A stretch of DNA of 30,102 nt, taken from Chara braunii (lineage: Eukaryota; Streptophyta; Charophyceae; Charales; Characeae). Under the pieces are notes generated by a model that searched no databases, was not told the origin of the DNA, and saw nothing but the letters and a program-made list of their open reading frames with translations. The stretch covers positions 44,114 to 74,215 of the forward strand of contig BFEA01000590.1 of the NCBI GenBank assembly GCA_003427395.1, given 5' to 3'. Shown piece after piece: positions 1-9,400 of this stretch. A program made the translations under genes and the position numbers. Positions within the stretch are counted from its first letter, which is position 1. Each line of letters begins with the position of its first letter.

Positions 1-76
<76 letters not shown>
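1..76. repeat. (CA)n microsatellite
   Basis: Uninterrupted CA dinucleotides from the window edge to about 76, then a short decayed A/C-rich tail to about 95. The repeat probably continues beyond the window. Confidence 0.98.
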
Positions 77-80
<4 letters not shown>

Positions 81-118
81 AACAACACATCACATCAGAT
101 TCCACTCTTAGACCTGGC

Positions 119-501
119 AGACATGCACGTGCTTATCACCCCGTTGAATGGAAACCCCCTGGCCAGAGGTTTGTTGAAAAAGGAAAAAGGAAAAGAAGAT
201 GATGAAGAGTAGGGGGGTTGTACGGAAGTGGGAGGATGGTTTCTTAATTTTTGCAGCTTGTTCGAAAAAAGAAGTTTTTCCATGAGTAGCTAGTCTTAAC
301 AGGCTGACAGTTTACTCAGGTTTTCTACGATTTCTTGGTTTGTTCTCAGATTTTCTCAGGTGAAGCGAGGTATCGGTCCCGGTATTTGTAATTTCACATG
401 GGACACCTGGGCCAGGTTCCCAGCACGTGCTGCTCCCCACGAATAGATTGGAGCTTTTGTCCCAAAAAAAAAAAGAAAAAAAAAAGACATGCACATGTGC
501 T
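119..501 (+). mobile_element. Short retroposed element with LINE-type 3' tail
   Basis: A 351-bp body (about 134-484) ends in the tail found on the large LINE of this window: a CAGCACGTGCTGCTCC stretch, a loop, GGAGC, then an A-rich tail at 464-484. The flanks look like an imperfect target-site duplication: AGACATGCACGTGCT at 119-133 and AGACATGCACATGTGCT at 485-501, differing by an AT insertion. No coding sequence is visible inside. It is best read as a 5'-truncated or non-autonomous copy mobilised by the LINE machinery. The 3' tail is certain; the 5' border rests on the imperfect duplication. Confidence 0.6.
400..463 (+). repeat. LINE-family 3' tail, copy 1
   Basis: This matches the minus-strand copy at about 4957-5020 and, more distantly, the LINE 3' end at 26047-26112. 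Shared parts are GGGACxCTGGxCC, CCAGCA, then GCTCC, a 13-nt loop with AATAGATT, and GGAGC. A poly(A) follows directly. Confidence 0.8.
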
Positions 502-597
502 AGACTAAACAAGATGCTCAGTTTTGGACTGGGTTTAACACCTGAATTGGGACGTGTTTGTGGAGACGTGCAGAAAATCGGGATTGATCTGCTTTTC

Positions 598-662
598 GGC
601 ATCCCCGCACAAGACACATGCAGATTCAGGTCCTACAATCATATTTGCATGGCCCCTGATCA
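598..662 (+). pseudogene. U6 snRNA-like 3'-half fragments
   Basis: GGCATCCCCGCACAAG followed by ACACATGCAGATTCAGGTCC resembles the 3' half of U6 with small deletions. It is followed at about 647-662 by a second partial unit beginning GCATGGCCCCTGATCAATGG. Together with the copy at 664-735 this looks like a tandemly rearranged U6-derived block. The fragments are short and diverged. Confidence 0.35.
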
Positions 663-663
663 A

Positions 664-735
664 TGGAATCGTACAGAGGAGATTGGCATGGCCCCTGATC
701 AATGATGAAACAGAGGAATTGAGAAATGGGTCAAT
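664..735 (+). pseudogene. Degenerate U6 snRNA pseudogene
   Basis: The order of elements follows U6: GTACAGAGGAGATTGGCATG (U6 has ATACAGAGAAGATTAGCATG), then GGCCCCTG, an AATGATGAAACA stretch in place of AAGGATGACACG, then AATTGAGAAATGGGTC. The ACAGAGA box, which pairs with the 5' splice site in a working U6, reads ACAGAGG. The AGC triad reads GGC. There is no 5' stem-loop and no T-run at the end; an A-rich stretch follows instead. A functional gene is excluded; a decayed retrocopy fits. Confidence 0.65.
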
Positions 736-781
736 GAGAAAAAATGACATAGAAAGGAAAAAAGAAGATAAAAGAACTGCT

Positions 782-850
782 GGCTTTCCTCTTTTTTTTT
801 TTTATAACTACACTATACTTTTCTCTCAAATTCTTTTTTTTCCCTTTTTG
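782..850. repeat. T-rich low-complexity tract
   Basis: Runs of T interrupted by ATAACTACACTATAC. Read on the minus strand it could be the remnant A-tail of another retroposon, but no body could be assigned. Confidence 0.6.
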
Positions 851-1055
851 CCTGTTTGCCTTTAAAAAGGGTGGCAGTCTCAAGATATATCCACAGGTGA
901 TTAGATGAGATGAAGCAGGTATGCACAACACAAGTAGCATCATACACAGTCCACACATAGACACACGTCATCTGAAGTAATCTTCTTTTTAAGAGGGCGA
1001 TGGCCTTGAGGGATTATCATCGGACTAACCAGCCCAGGTACATTCAATCTTGTGT

Positions 1056-1350
1056 CTAATCTGACACCGGGGCCCCTTTTCAGCCCAGGGTGGTCTTATT
1101 GCCTTCAGGGAACCCCCACTGGGGGACACCGGCCAGGGGACAGCCGGTAGCATCATCTGAGTGACTAATCTGACACCGAGGGGCCTTTTCATCCCAGGGT
1201 GGCCTTATTGCCTTCAGGGAACCCCCAGCGGGGGACACCGGCCAGACTTTTCAGCCCATGGTGGCCTTATTGCCTTCAGGGAACCCCCAGCGGGGGACAC
1301 CGGCCAGGGGACAGCCGGTAGCTGGCTGGTAGCATCATCTGAGTGGCCAG
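1056..1350. repeat. Tandem repeat, about 109-bp unit, three imperfect copies
   Basis: Units begin near 1056, 1165 and 1246. Each carries TTTTCAxCCCAxGGTGGxCT, TATTGCCTTCAGGGAACCCC and GGGGGACACCGGCCAG. The first and last copies end with GGGGACAGCCGGTAG and CATCATCTGAGTG; the middle copy is shortened. No open frame is shared by all copies, so this is a non-coding minisatellite-like expansion. Confidence 0.85.
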
Positions 1351-1483
1351 TCGCTGTCCCTCCCCGATTACCCCTCCCTCTATGAACATCAGCAGAGACT
1401 GATTTTTAATGCCAATCGGGCGGACCAACGGGCTATCTCTAGTTTGCGGGCGCCAACCATGCCCAGGAAGGTACATGAGGCTA

Positions 1484-1550
1484 ATGGGGATTGAACCCAA
1501 GACCTCCTGAATGCCACATGTGTGCCGTACCAACTGAGTTAGGCCGCTGG
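1484..1550 (-). mobile_element. tRNA-like SINE head
   Basis: On the minus strand, TAACTCAGTTGGTACGG (1525-1543) fits the tRNA A box. GGGTTCAATCCCC (1486-1498) fits the B box and forms a T-arm-like stem. The spacing is right for an internal Pol III promoter. The acceptor and anticodon stems do not close well, so this is a SINE head or tRNA pseudogene rather than a working tRNA. Confidence 0.6.
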
Positions 1551-1617
1551 ATATCTGACGTAATCTCGGAATACGCTTGAAAATACATCAATAAACACGG
1601 CATACTCAGAAACAGCT

Positions 1618-1663
1618 CCCCGACGCACGTTTCGACTGCAGCCACGCAGTCATCTTCAGGGGG
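1618..1663 (-). ncRNA. Hammerhead-ribozyme-like fold (type I layout)
   Basis: Read on the minus strand the order is CCCC, CTGAAGA (fits the core CUGANGA), U, GACTGC, a six-base loop, GCAGTC, GAA, a very short ACGTGCGT stem-loop, C, GGGG. Stem I would be CCCC/GGGG, stem II a perfect 6-bp GACTGC/GCAGTC, stem III two or three pairs, and the cleavage triplet GUC at 1624-1622. Type I hammerheads with tiny stem III are known from Penelope-like elements. One extra U between the core and stem II departs from the consensus and may weaken or abolish activity. No Penelope-like protein is seen nearby. Confidence 0.35.
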
Positions 1664-1702
1664 GTTCCCTCCCACATCACCCCAATACCGTACCCAACCA
1701 TC

Positions 1703-3400
1703 CACAAGACCGCTTCCATGTCACACATCAACGGCATCTCTGGGAATGTTGACACCGTGATCACATCAGTTCGTGAGAGAGGATTAGCTCCTACAATGAC
1801 GAAGCGTAAGTACTAAAAACAATTAGACTCAATCGCCGCAGTTCGCACGTCTCCCAGTACCGTTGGTCCCACTGGTCCAGAAAGCACACCACACAACACC
1901 AAACCACACTGATCCCAGTGGACAAAGGAAAATAAAAAGTAAAAGGTACCAAGAAAAAACTACATGGACTACTCCACAAGTCTACATGGGTCTTACCGGG
2001 CTCTGTAGGGCCGTAGGCCTCTGTGAAAGCTTGGTCAAACCAAATTATCAGGCCCTCAAAAGGTGGGCCCATTCTTAACGGGAAAGCCGGAGTAGGCCAT
2101 GCATCAATCTCAAGATTAGTACCCTGTCCAATGCCTGACCTTCACCATCAAATCAAAATTCTGCCTTAAGCAGATTCAGAGTCTGTTCCCAGATACTGTC
2201 CCTTTGACTTGCGAAGCGATGCAGAACCGTCATAAAGAAAAACTCAGGCGACCCTTTCAAGTGCAGTTTGCACGTCAAGGTTGGCACGCGCCTCGGGATT
2301 TCACTTCGCACAGTCATATTCTGACCAATACGACGAAGATAACTTCCTTTTTCTTTTCTTTTTTTCCAATGATGGCACTCTTGTGACTTTTGCTTCCCCA
2401 AGAGGTGAAAGTCTGACCGTTTTGAATATGCAAAGAATCTTTCTCCCAAGTACACTTTCCAGTTTTTGACATCTGCATACAACTGAATCAACTAATGTAT
2501 GGATAGGACTGCCGGATTCTGAGTCTGCAACCCAAGAGCTCCCAATGATCGGCACCCTCATCAGTCCATTTCAGGGTCAAGTGCTCCAGATAACGGCTTC
2601 GCACACCTGCTGAATCATGGACGGATCAGTACCAAGCGGATGAGCACTGCACAAACACATCTCATCAACTAATCTAGTACCAACACCTTACATAGATTCT
2701 TACATTGATCCACAGGTGACCGACCCCAGGTAAATCGAGATTATTATGGAATTTATGGCAGGTTTATCCAAGGAAAAATGAGAGAGCACGAATGACAGAA
2801 ATGCCAAATTGCACCATCACATTGAAAACCAGATAGTCGTGTGTCACACAGAAAGCAGAATGCACCAATTACACACCAAATAATAGCAAAGCAATGACCC
2901 CAATTGTCAATGTCAGCCCCTTGTCTCGCCAACATCAACAAAGTACCCAATGTCGCTCTTCCAATTGGAACCTTGTGCGGCCAGCCACAGACTTACAACA
3001 CCTATTCTAGCCTACTCTACAATGATGCAATCAGAAGAACTTCAGCAGCAGAACTGATGCACATGAAGATGTCGCCCATGCTCACTCCCTGACTGTCCCC
3101 TCAGAGTCTACCACCATGCCCAAGGTACGTCCTCCTCTCTCCCACACTCACTCCCTTACTGTCCTCTCACCTTCCAACCCTACCGGCAACCATGCAGGGG
3201 CGGCCCGGCTATGGCTGACGTGCTATGCTGCCACCAGCAGCATCCTCAACCAGCGCCCGCGTGTTCTCCCTCCTGTCCAGCGCCCTGCCTGGGCTGACTT
3301 CCCACTGAGGCAGGGATCACATAGGTACACAGTAGCTTCACGTCCAGACCCAGTATCTGCGCTCAGGCCCAGATTCAGATAGCGGGCTGGGACCGAATTG
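1703..3400. other. Unassigned non-coding stretch
   Basis: No frame longer than about 110 codons shows recognisable protein motifs, and no tRNA-like boxes, long repeats or element ends are visible. Short T-runs occur around 2345-2370. Nothing further can be supported. Confidence 0.5.
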
Positions 3401-3428
3401 GTTAGAGCCGCTCAACTGTGCGATGTGG

Positions 3429-3492
3429 CTCTCGCTGGCTGCTGCTTCGCTGTTGGCTAAGAGGCTTTGTGTGACACAGCAGCCAGCGAGAG
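3429..3492. repeat. Perfect 16-bp inverted repeat
   Basis: CTCTCGCTGGCTGCTG at 3429-3444 is exactly reverse-complementary to CAGCAGCCAGCGAGAG at 3477-3492, with a 32-nt spacer. A transcript would form a strong GC-rich hairpin. No flanking terminal repeats or target duplication are obvious. Confidence 0.9.
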
Positions 3493-3499
3493 TCTCTGG

Positions 3500-4453
3500 T
3501 AACCACATTGCCCTGGACCCTGGTCATAGCACGGGCCTGGCCTGTGCTCAACTGCCCCACGCTGTATTGCAACTGTCGGGCGTGGGCACAAGAGTGGACA
3601 CAAAGGGGGGGCCGCGGCCTATTTCCTCAACTAGCCTTTCAGCTGTGGCCCTGCTCGGTGTCTGCCGATGCTTTTGTACCTCGCATTTATGTGATGATTA
3701 CTGGTTATCGAGCATCTGTTATGACAGGTATGTTGGCAGTTTAAGACTCTTGAAGTATCGTGAAGCATGAGGTTCGGAGTTCCAGATTTGATACCAAAGA
3801 AATGAGTTCACAAATAAACATTGTGGGGATGCAGACTAGGGTTGTGGGCGGTTTGATCATGTGGTATTGGTTACCTTAGGGATCAGCTTTGGGGGCCCAT
3901 GGGTTCGAGGTGGGATTGATCGGAGACTCCGCTGGGGGGAGGGTTGGTTGGACACTATCCCTACTAGAGGGCTGGGGCCCCTGCAGTAGTGGACGTCTTA
4001 GGGGTCCTCTGGGTTCATGTAGAGCTGGGATAGGCCCTGGTGTAGGATATTGTTGGGGAACCTGCATTAGAGGCTGTCTTAGGGGGGTGAAGGTTGGTGG
4101 GATATCTTACTGGGGAACACCAACCAACCTGGGTATCTCCCCAGGGCAGGGGGTGGGTGGTGCAGGCGTTAGCGCGAGCGCTCTGACCGGACCGGTAGGC
4201 AAGGCCCTGCTGCACTCTGGTCGACTCCCTCGACAATCTCAAGGGAGGCAAGGGTCCCGACCGCCATCACCCGCGTCTTGAAGCGGGTAGGTTGAAGGGA
4301 GGGATTTAGCCCTTGGTAGCCCTTGGGCATGATGGCGCCATGAAGAGGTCTACATGACGGAAAGATAGGGGATAACAGAGAGAGAAGCAGATAGTTGAAG
4401 TTCGAGGTTCGACACCGGCAGATAGTGGGAGAGGGGTAGTGCCAGCCATGTGA
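3500..4453. other. Unassigned stretch with weak internal repetition
   Basis: GC-rich and G-rich on the plus strand from about 3890. A loose repetition of TAGAGGCTGTCTTAGGGG-like and GTGGACGTCTTAGGGG-like segments occurs near 3990 and 4070. An 8-bp inverted repeat GGTTGGTG/CACCAACC lies at about 4093-4128. No gene is recognisable. Confidence 0.45.
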
Positions 4454-4925
4454 TTGACAAGTGTGCTGAAGCATCAATACAGCGGCACAGTTCGTTGGGT
4501 GAGAGATGGATATGGGGGGGGGGAGCTACGACGTGAGGCGGAGGAGTGGCTGAGTACCTTGGAGAAGGGTTGTGCACGACTCCAGGCGATTGTGGGGGAG
4601 CTGTCGTCGCGGTGGCAGGAGAGGCGGGAGGTCAATTGGGGGGCGATCTCTTTGACCGAATGGTTGGGCGATATGATGCAGAACATGCTGGATATCATTT
4701 GGGAGCTAGAGGAAGGGCCGGATCCCCAGCTCCGCAGGAAGCAGCGAAGGTAGCAGCGGCAACTCCAACAGCAACTACATCACCATCACTGACAGCGGCG
4801 AGGACAACTGCAATAATAGAAACAGCAACAGCAATAACAAAAACGATAACAACATCATCATCAACTTCAACAATGACAACGACGGCAGCAACGGTGACGA
4901 CAGGAGCAACTTCAGCAACGACATC
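4454..4925 (+). pseudogene. Decayed Gln-rich coding remnant, upstream part
   Basis: The frame from 4454 has no ATG at its start and an in-frame TGA just before it. It encodes about 99 residues with protein-like composition, including EEWLSTLEKG, LQAIVGELSSRWQER and WLGDMMQNMLDIIWEL, ending in RRKQRR and a TAG at 4751-4753. The same frame then continues as a tract of CAR, CGA and CAY codons (Gln, Arg, His) to 4925, broken by several TGA, TAA and TAG codons. The tract resumes in the same frame after the insertion at 4926-8079. I do not recognise the family. It could be an exon of a host gene or of an older element. Confidence 0.4.
4754..4925. repeat. Degenerate CAN/CAA trinucleotide repeat
   Basis: Dominated by CAA, CAG, CGA and CAT triplets with point changes. 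It is the left half of a tract whose right half is at 8093-8270. Confidence 0.9.
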
Positions 4926-4956
4926 TTTTTTTTTTCTTTTTTTTTTCTTTTTTTAG

Positions 4957-5020
4957 AAAAAGGCTCCAGTCTATTCGTGGGGAGCAGCACGTGCTGGGAA
5001 CCGGGCCCAGCGTCCCATAT
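4957..5020 (-). repeat. LINE-family 3' tail, copy 2 (inverted)
   Basis: The minus strand reads CATATGGGACGCTGGGCCCG, GTTCCCAGCACGTGCT, GCTCC, a loop containing GAATAGACT, GGAGCC, then the A-tail. It is nearly identical to the copy at 400-463. Confidence 0.85.
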
Positions 5021-5472
5021 GAAAGTTTACAACTTTACATAGAATTTTGAAAATTGAGATATCGGGGCCATTACCCGGCTTTGGCTCAGAAAAAAATGGA
5101 GCTGCTTAGGAAATGATCACGACAAACTTCAGAAATAAACAGAATTCAGAAAACGACTCAGAAAACTCCCCCCGTCCATCCTCTTTACCTCACTCCGGTA
5201 AGACTTACTGCAGCTGAGCCACCATCTCCGCTGCTGCTATACCCTATTCCCATCCTACCAGCTAGCCCCCTCACTACTAGGACGCGTGATATCACACCAT
5301 CTCCTTCTCCCACTCACCTCATTCTCTTTTTGAGGTACCTAAGAACACTAGCAGTAATTCGGGAGGCCTGGGAACAGACCGCGGAGGTCCTACAAATGCT
5401 CCGAAAACCTCGAAATCCCTAAACAACATTTCCAAAGTTCTCCAAAACTGTCTTACTTCCTGCCGATCTCTT

Positions 5473-6240
5473 CCAGGCCTCACACCCCTACATCCTGCTG
5501 GGTTATAGGGCAACACAACTCACCCCAGCTCCAACCAGCGTCGTCCCGGCAGCAACCCTTGGTTGTCCCGTGGAATGCCCACCCCAAAGCATCCCCAGAT
5601 CTCTCTACCAGGCCGCACGCTCCTGCATCAGCAGGTTACAGGGCAACACCCCAGCACCGGCCAGCGTCGTTCAGACATCGAACAACCGCAGATCACTGAG
5701 TATAACAGACTTCGAAGCCACCTAGGACGAGTTGATAAGCATCCCAAAGTCAAAAAGACATTCTAAGGACCACCAAACGGCCAACATTTTTTTAAACTTT
5801 CCTCATGAGATAGAGTAAAATTGAAAAAAACGAAAAAGCTAGGAAAAAAAGGAGAGCGAGGGGTCGAATGAAACTGCCTACTTTCCTAAACTCCCCCCCT
5901 CAATAGACGAAACGTCAGTCCAGGCTTTCAGTCCTCGTACCAGAACTCACTTGATCTCATACCCCCTTCTGCTAGGGTAACAGGGCACCACAACCCTCCC
6001 CAGTACCGACCAACTTAGTTCTGACGGACAGGAAATGCCTTCCTCCCTCGACAGTTCCCTTAGTGGCAAGCCCCTAAATAGGTTACAGGGTCAATACCCC
6101 GGCGCCGGCTACGTCGGACGGTCTGGCTATGCCTTCCACCCTCGGCATAGCTCCACAGGCCTCAAGCTCCCCCTAGGTCACAGAGCAAAAGCTCCAGCAC
6201 CGGCCTATGTCGTCCCAGCATCGCCCTTCTAACCTACTTA
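5473..6240. repeat. Degenerate repeat array with a GGTTACAGGGCAACACC core
   Basis: Five diverged units carry a core near 5501, 5634, 5975, 6081 and 6175. The core is usually preceded by CCAGGCCTCA-like sequence and followed by CCCAGCACCGGCCAGCGTCGT-like sequence. Spacings run from 93 to 341 bp, so units have been lost or interrupted. No frame is conserved across the units. Confidence 0.7.
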
Positions 6241-7885
6241 CCTTCTTAACAAACAATCTTCCTCTGTTGAGAGCCCCTTACTACCTTCCAGCCTCCAATT
6301 CTAGTTTCCCCCCTTTTCCCTCCTTTTTTGAGATAGCAGGGCCGCCTGGGACTCTACAACACATATAGGCTCACTTTGTGGTCATCGAAGTTACTCCTTC
6401 CCTAAAAAAGCAGGATCCTCACACCCTGCTATAAGCTGCCACCCCCTTGCCTTTTCTCCCCAACCTCCAGTGCTGATCCAACCCTAAATCAGTCTGGCCC
6501 AGAAAAAGACAATCCCTCAATACTGCCTCCCCCCTCGAAGGATAACACCTCCCACCTTGTGAAACCCCCACGGGGAGGGCTCCAACCCTAAAGGAAAACC
6601 CCACAGATACACAAAGCAAGCCGCAAATATACCGTTCAAAGACCCAGGCAATCTTTGAAACACCATTTAACAGAAAAAGTCAATCCAAATCAGAGTTTAC
6701 CGCAACAGTAATCAAGACCAGGAGGTTAAGATTTGCAGACATACGTTTTCTCGAATAGAAAAAACTTTGAAAGCATACTTTTAGAAATTGAAAATCAGAA
6801 ACGGAAATTAGGAAACCTCTCTGAAACATTTTTTGGAAATTAAAATTTAAAGACAAGATTTAAGAAATTTATCTAAGATGTCCAATATTGGACTCACGAA
6901 TATCTAAAATCAAGAAAATAGTCTTGATCCTAGTTAAGATATATTGTTAAAGGAAGCAACTATGTGGCAAAGAACTACTCTTGAATAGGAATTTCACGAA
7001 AAATCACTGCAAGCGAAAGTCAAGAAATATCAAGAAACAAATACTATCGAAATACTCTCGAAAAAGTGATCAGCAAAAACATGTTGATCATCAAACAAAA
7101 ACAAGTGAAACAAGTACAAGATCATACCAGTCAAACGGCTTAGAGAAAAAAAGGACAGTAGAGAATCATGAATTGAACTCACAAGTTATTCTCAGTGGAA
7201 AATCAACAGGATAAAAAAGCTTGGTTATGAGGATATTAGTAGATTTCAAATTATAAAACAGCTAAGCCACGCATGGGTTAAATTCCAAATCAACAAAACA
7301 GCCTCCTATCCCTTCTTCCTCAACCCAACACTTACCTCCCACCCCTCAAACCCTACCCTTGCGTCTTTGGGGAAGGAAAGACTCTCCTCCTCCCTCTGCT
7401 AGCTTCTAGGCTCAAGGCAAAACTAACACCAAAGACATGAACGACCATCTTCAATTCCTACCGGAAATAGAAAACAGTGTGGCACCCCCTCGCCAAACCT
7501 GTTGACGAGTCGCCACAGGGGGTTCAAAAACACCCTAGCTATACACTTACCATACGGTTGAGGAAGCGGGAAGGGTTTCACCCACCGCGTCGCCTCATCC
7601 ACACAACCATAGCTTACTTAGGTAGGCTTACCTTCTGGGCGATAGATTAGGCGGACACAAGTCGAGCAGGTCGTTAGGCTCAATCCTCATGGCGGCAACA
7701 TGGATCGCAGCTGGAGAAGAAAAAGAAGAACAATGATTCGCGGCAGCAGCCTTCCTCCCTCATGTGCTTCTGGTTACACGATTCCTGACTCGTAGCAGCA
7801 GCCTTCCTTCCTGATAACACCTACCCTTCCCACCTTCCGTAGCCGGTCGACTCTCTCCCTGCCAACCTTCATGCAGCACGGAGCC
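6241..7885. other. Unassigned interior of the 3.15-kb retroposon
   Basis: A C-rich segment to about 6640 is followed by an AT-rich segment to about 7260, then C-rich sequence again. No domain is recognisable on either strand. Confidence 0.5.
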
Positions 7886-7887
7886 GA

Positions 7888-8076
7888 CTATGGAGGTGTA
7901 CCTTTCTTCACGCCATCACCTGCCACCGCGCCACTCCTCCAGCGCCGTCCTACCGCCCCTCTACCCGCCACCTGTACCAGCGTGCAAAAGCGCCCCACAT
8001 CAGTCAGGCAGTCCCAGTCCGGGTGGGCGCAGCGCTCCCGGTAGCGTTGCGCCCGCCCCACGTCCAGGACTCTCAA
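7888..8076 (-). other. Possible minus-strand open frame at the 5' end of the retroposon
   Basis: A 62-codon minus-strand frame contains RERCAHPDWDCLTDVGRFCT, which looks less random than its surroundings (three Cys, aromatic residues). It sits where the 5' end of the minus-strand insert would be and could be a captured exon fragment. I recognise no family. Confidence 0.2.
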
Positions 8077-8079
8077 CTA

Positions 8080-8289
8080 CAGCAACGACATCAACAACAA
8101 CAACAACAACAACAACAACAACGAGAACAGTCGCAATGGCAGCAACAATAACAACAACAACAGCAACAGAGAAAATTAAAACAACAACAACAGCACGGGC
8201 ATCGACAAAGGCCGCCACAACGACATCAGCAAAGGTAAAGTCAATAGCAACATCAACAGCAGCACAGTGGAGGGGAATTAGAGGTTTGA
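8080..8289 (+). pseudogene. Decayed Gln-rich coding remnant, downstream part
   Basis: In the frame of the upstream Gln tract the reading is Gln-Gln-Arg-His, nine Gln, then Gln/Arg/His-rich sequence with internal TAA, TAA and TAG stops, ending at a TGA at 8287-8289. The underlying DNA is a CAA/CAG trinucleotide repeat to about 8270. The long Thr-rich and Val-rich frames that overlap it are other readings of the same repeat. It is most likely the continuation of the remnant at 4454-4925. Confidence 0.4.
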
Positions 8290-8755
8290 TTGGGCTGGCG
8301 AGGTGGGGCTTGGGGTTGAAGGTGCAATTTAACGGTTCCCCCCCTTTGTACCCGGTGTTTCCGCATGTTGATTCGTTTCTCCTTGTTAGTCGCCACCGGG
8401 TGGGAGTAGGATAGATGATCTCCCCCTTGTTGATTGGAGTTGACCGGCCCTCAACTTCCAATCATGAAGGGGAGTTGATTGCCCCCAAGGGGAGGTAGGT
8501 TGTTTAGGGATTTGAGTTTTGGTTTGATTTCCTTGTTGGGGTGATCTATGAAAATTCGTTTCGTTAGGATTAAGCTTCATGGGCAGGAGGTCAATCCTTC
8601 CCTTGCGCAGGGAAGTAATCAATGCCTCTGCTCTCTTCAGAAATATGGTAGATATTGCGGAAAGGGTTTCCCTTCATGAGACATAGGTTGAGATACGAAC
8701 ATAAACAGACTGTATTGGATGCATATCATGATATCTCTACACATCTGATTCACTG
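8290..8755. other. Unassigned stretch
   Basis: No coding motif, tRNA-like box or clear repeat is visible. Confidence 0.45.
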
Positions 8756-8758
8756 TAT

Positions 8759-8905
8759 AGGGATGCTGGACCTAATTACCAGCCCACACACACCATATCA
8801 TTGTCAAGGGACGCTGGACCCAATTTCCAGCACACACATCATATCATTGTCAAGGGACGCTGCACCCGATTTCCAGCAGGTGTAGCTCCCCACCAATAGA
8901 TGGAG
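8759..8905 (+). repeat. Triplicated 46-48-bp unit ending in a LINE-family 3' tail, copy 3
   Basis: GGGAxGCTGxACCxxATTxC, then CAGC, is repeated from about 8760, 8808 and 8854. CACACAC(C)ATATCATTGTCAA separates the units. The last unit runs into AGCTCC, a loop with CCACCAATAGAT, and GGAGC, matching the LINE end at 26047-26105. Poly(A) is not attached directly; a 9-nt A-run occurs later, near 8983. Confidence 0.75.
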
Positions 8906-8928
8906 CCTTCAACGGTGAGGCCTACTTA

Positions 8929-8961
8929 ACGGGGCTGCTCTTATCACTTCATTAAGTAGGT
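8929..8961. repeat. 9-bp inverted repeat
   Basis: CCTACTTAA and TTAAGTAGG flank a spacer of roughly 20 nt just after the tail copy. It is a possible short hairpin of unknown role. Confidence 0.6.
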
Positions 8962-9067
8962 TTTCCCAGGCTGAAGTTTGCTATAAAAAAAAAGGGGGGA
9001 AGGTCAAGGTTGGTCTGTTACGTGCATGGAGAATACTGTCAGATTAGAATAGCCCAGAGTGGCTCCT

Positions 9068-9206
9068 GTTGATGATAGAGGTTGGGGGAGCGGATGGTGG
9101 CCGTAAAACCCGCTGACTCAGAGGACGGAAACCGGAGTTACTCTGGGGGATGCTAATAGAATGCCTAGACATGCAGTTGATGATAGAGGTATGAGGAGCG
9201 GATGGG
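9068..9206. repeat. Direct repeat, 108-bp spacing
   Basis: GTTGATGATAGAGGTTGGGG and GTTGATGATAGAGGTATGAG, each followed by AGCGGATGG, start at 9068 and 9176. The DNA between them differs from the flanks. Confidence 0.75.
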
Positions 9207-9400
9207 AACTGGAGAGGCTCTAGGTTCAAATAACCTCTGCAAGAGTTCAAAGAATAACCAGACGGATCTGATGATGATAAGGCTTGGATCTCTCTAGAAA
9301 ACCAGGAAAAACTAGGTTCGCCTATGGGACTTGTAGTGGCATGCTTACCCCTAGCACTCGAAGTGCCCGGTACAATGTGGCTGGTTCGATAGTGCTTCAG

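Larger units (their letters stand above)
4913..8092 (-). mobile_element. 3.15-kb minus-strand retroposon with 13-bp target duplication
   Basis: CAGCAACGACATC occurs at 4913-4925 and 8080-8092, bounding an insert at 4926-8079. The insert begins on the plus strand with T-rich sequence at 4926-4955, the complement of an A-tail. Next to it lies the LINE-family 3' tail, also inverted. Removing the insert and one duplication copy joins the two Gln-rich tracts in one reading frame. No endonuclease or reverse-transcriptase coding is seen on either strand inside, so it looks non-autonomous. It contains the degenerate array at 5473-6240 and AT-rich DNA at 6650-7260. Because the flanks are simple-sequence, the short duplication could be coincidental; frame continuity and the adjacent A-tail argue otherwise. 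Confidence 0.6.

Noticed and set aside
3385-3440. tRNA-like start (GACCGAATTGGTTAGAGC)
   Set aside because: The A-box-like match is weak and no B box follows at a sensible distance.
5905-5935. A second hammerhead-like site, from ACGAAACGTC
   Set aside because: No CUGANGA core and no stem II nearby.
8000-8461. Long minus-strand Val-rich and plus-strand Thr-rich open frames over the CAA repeat
   Set aside because: They are alternative readings of one trinucleotide repeat. Only the Gln frame connects sensibly with the upstream tract.
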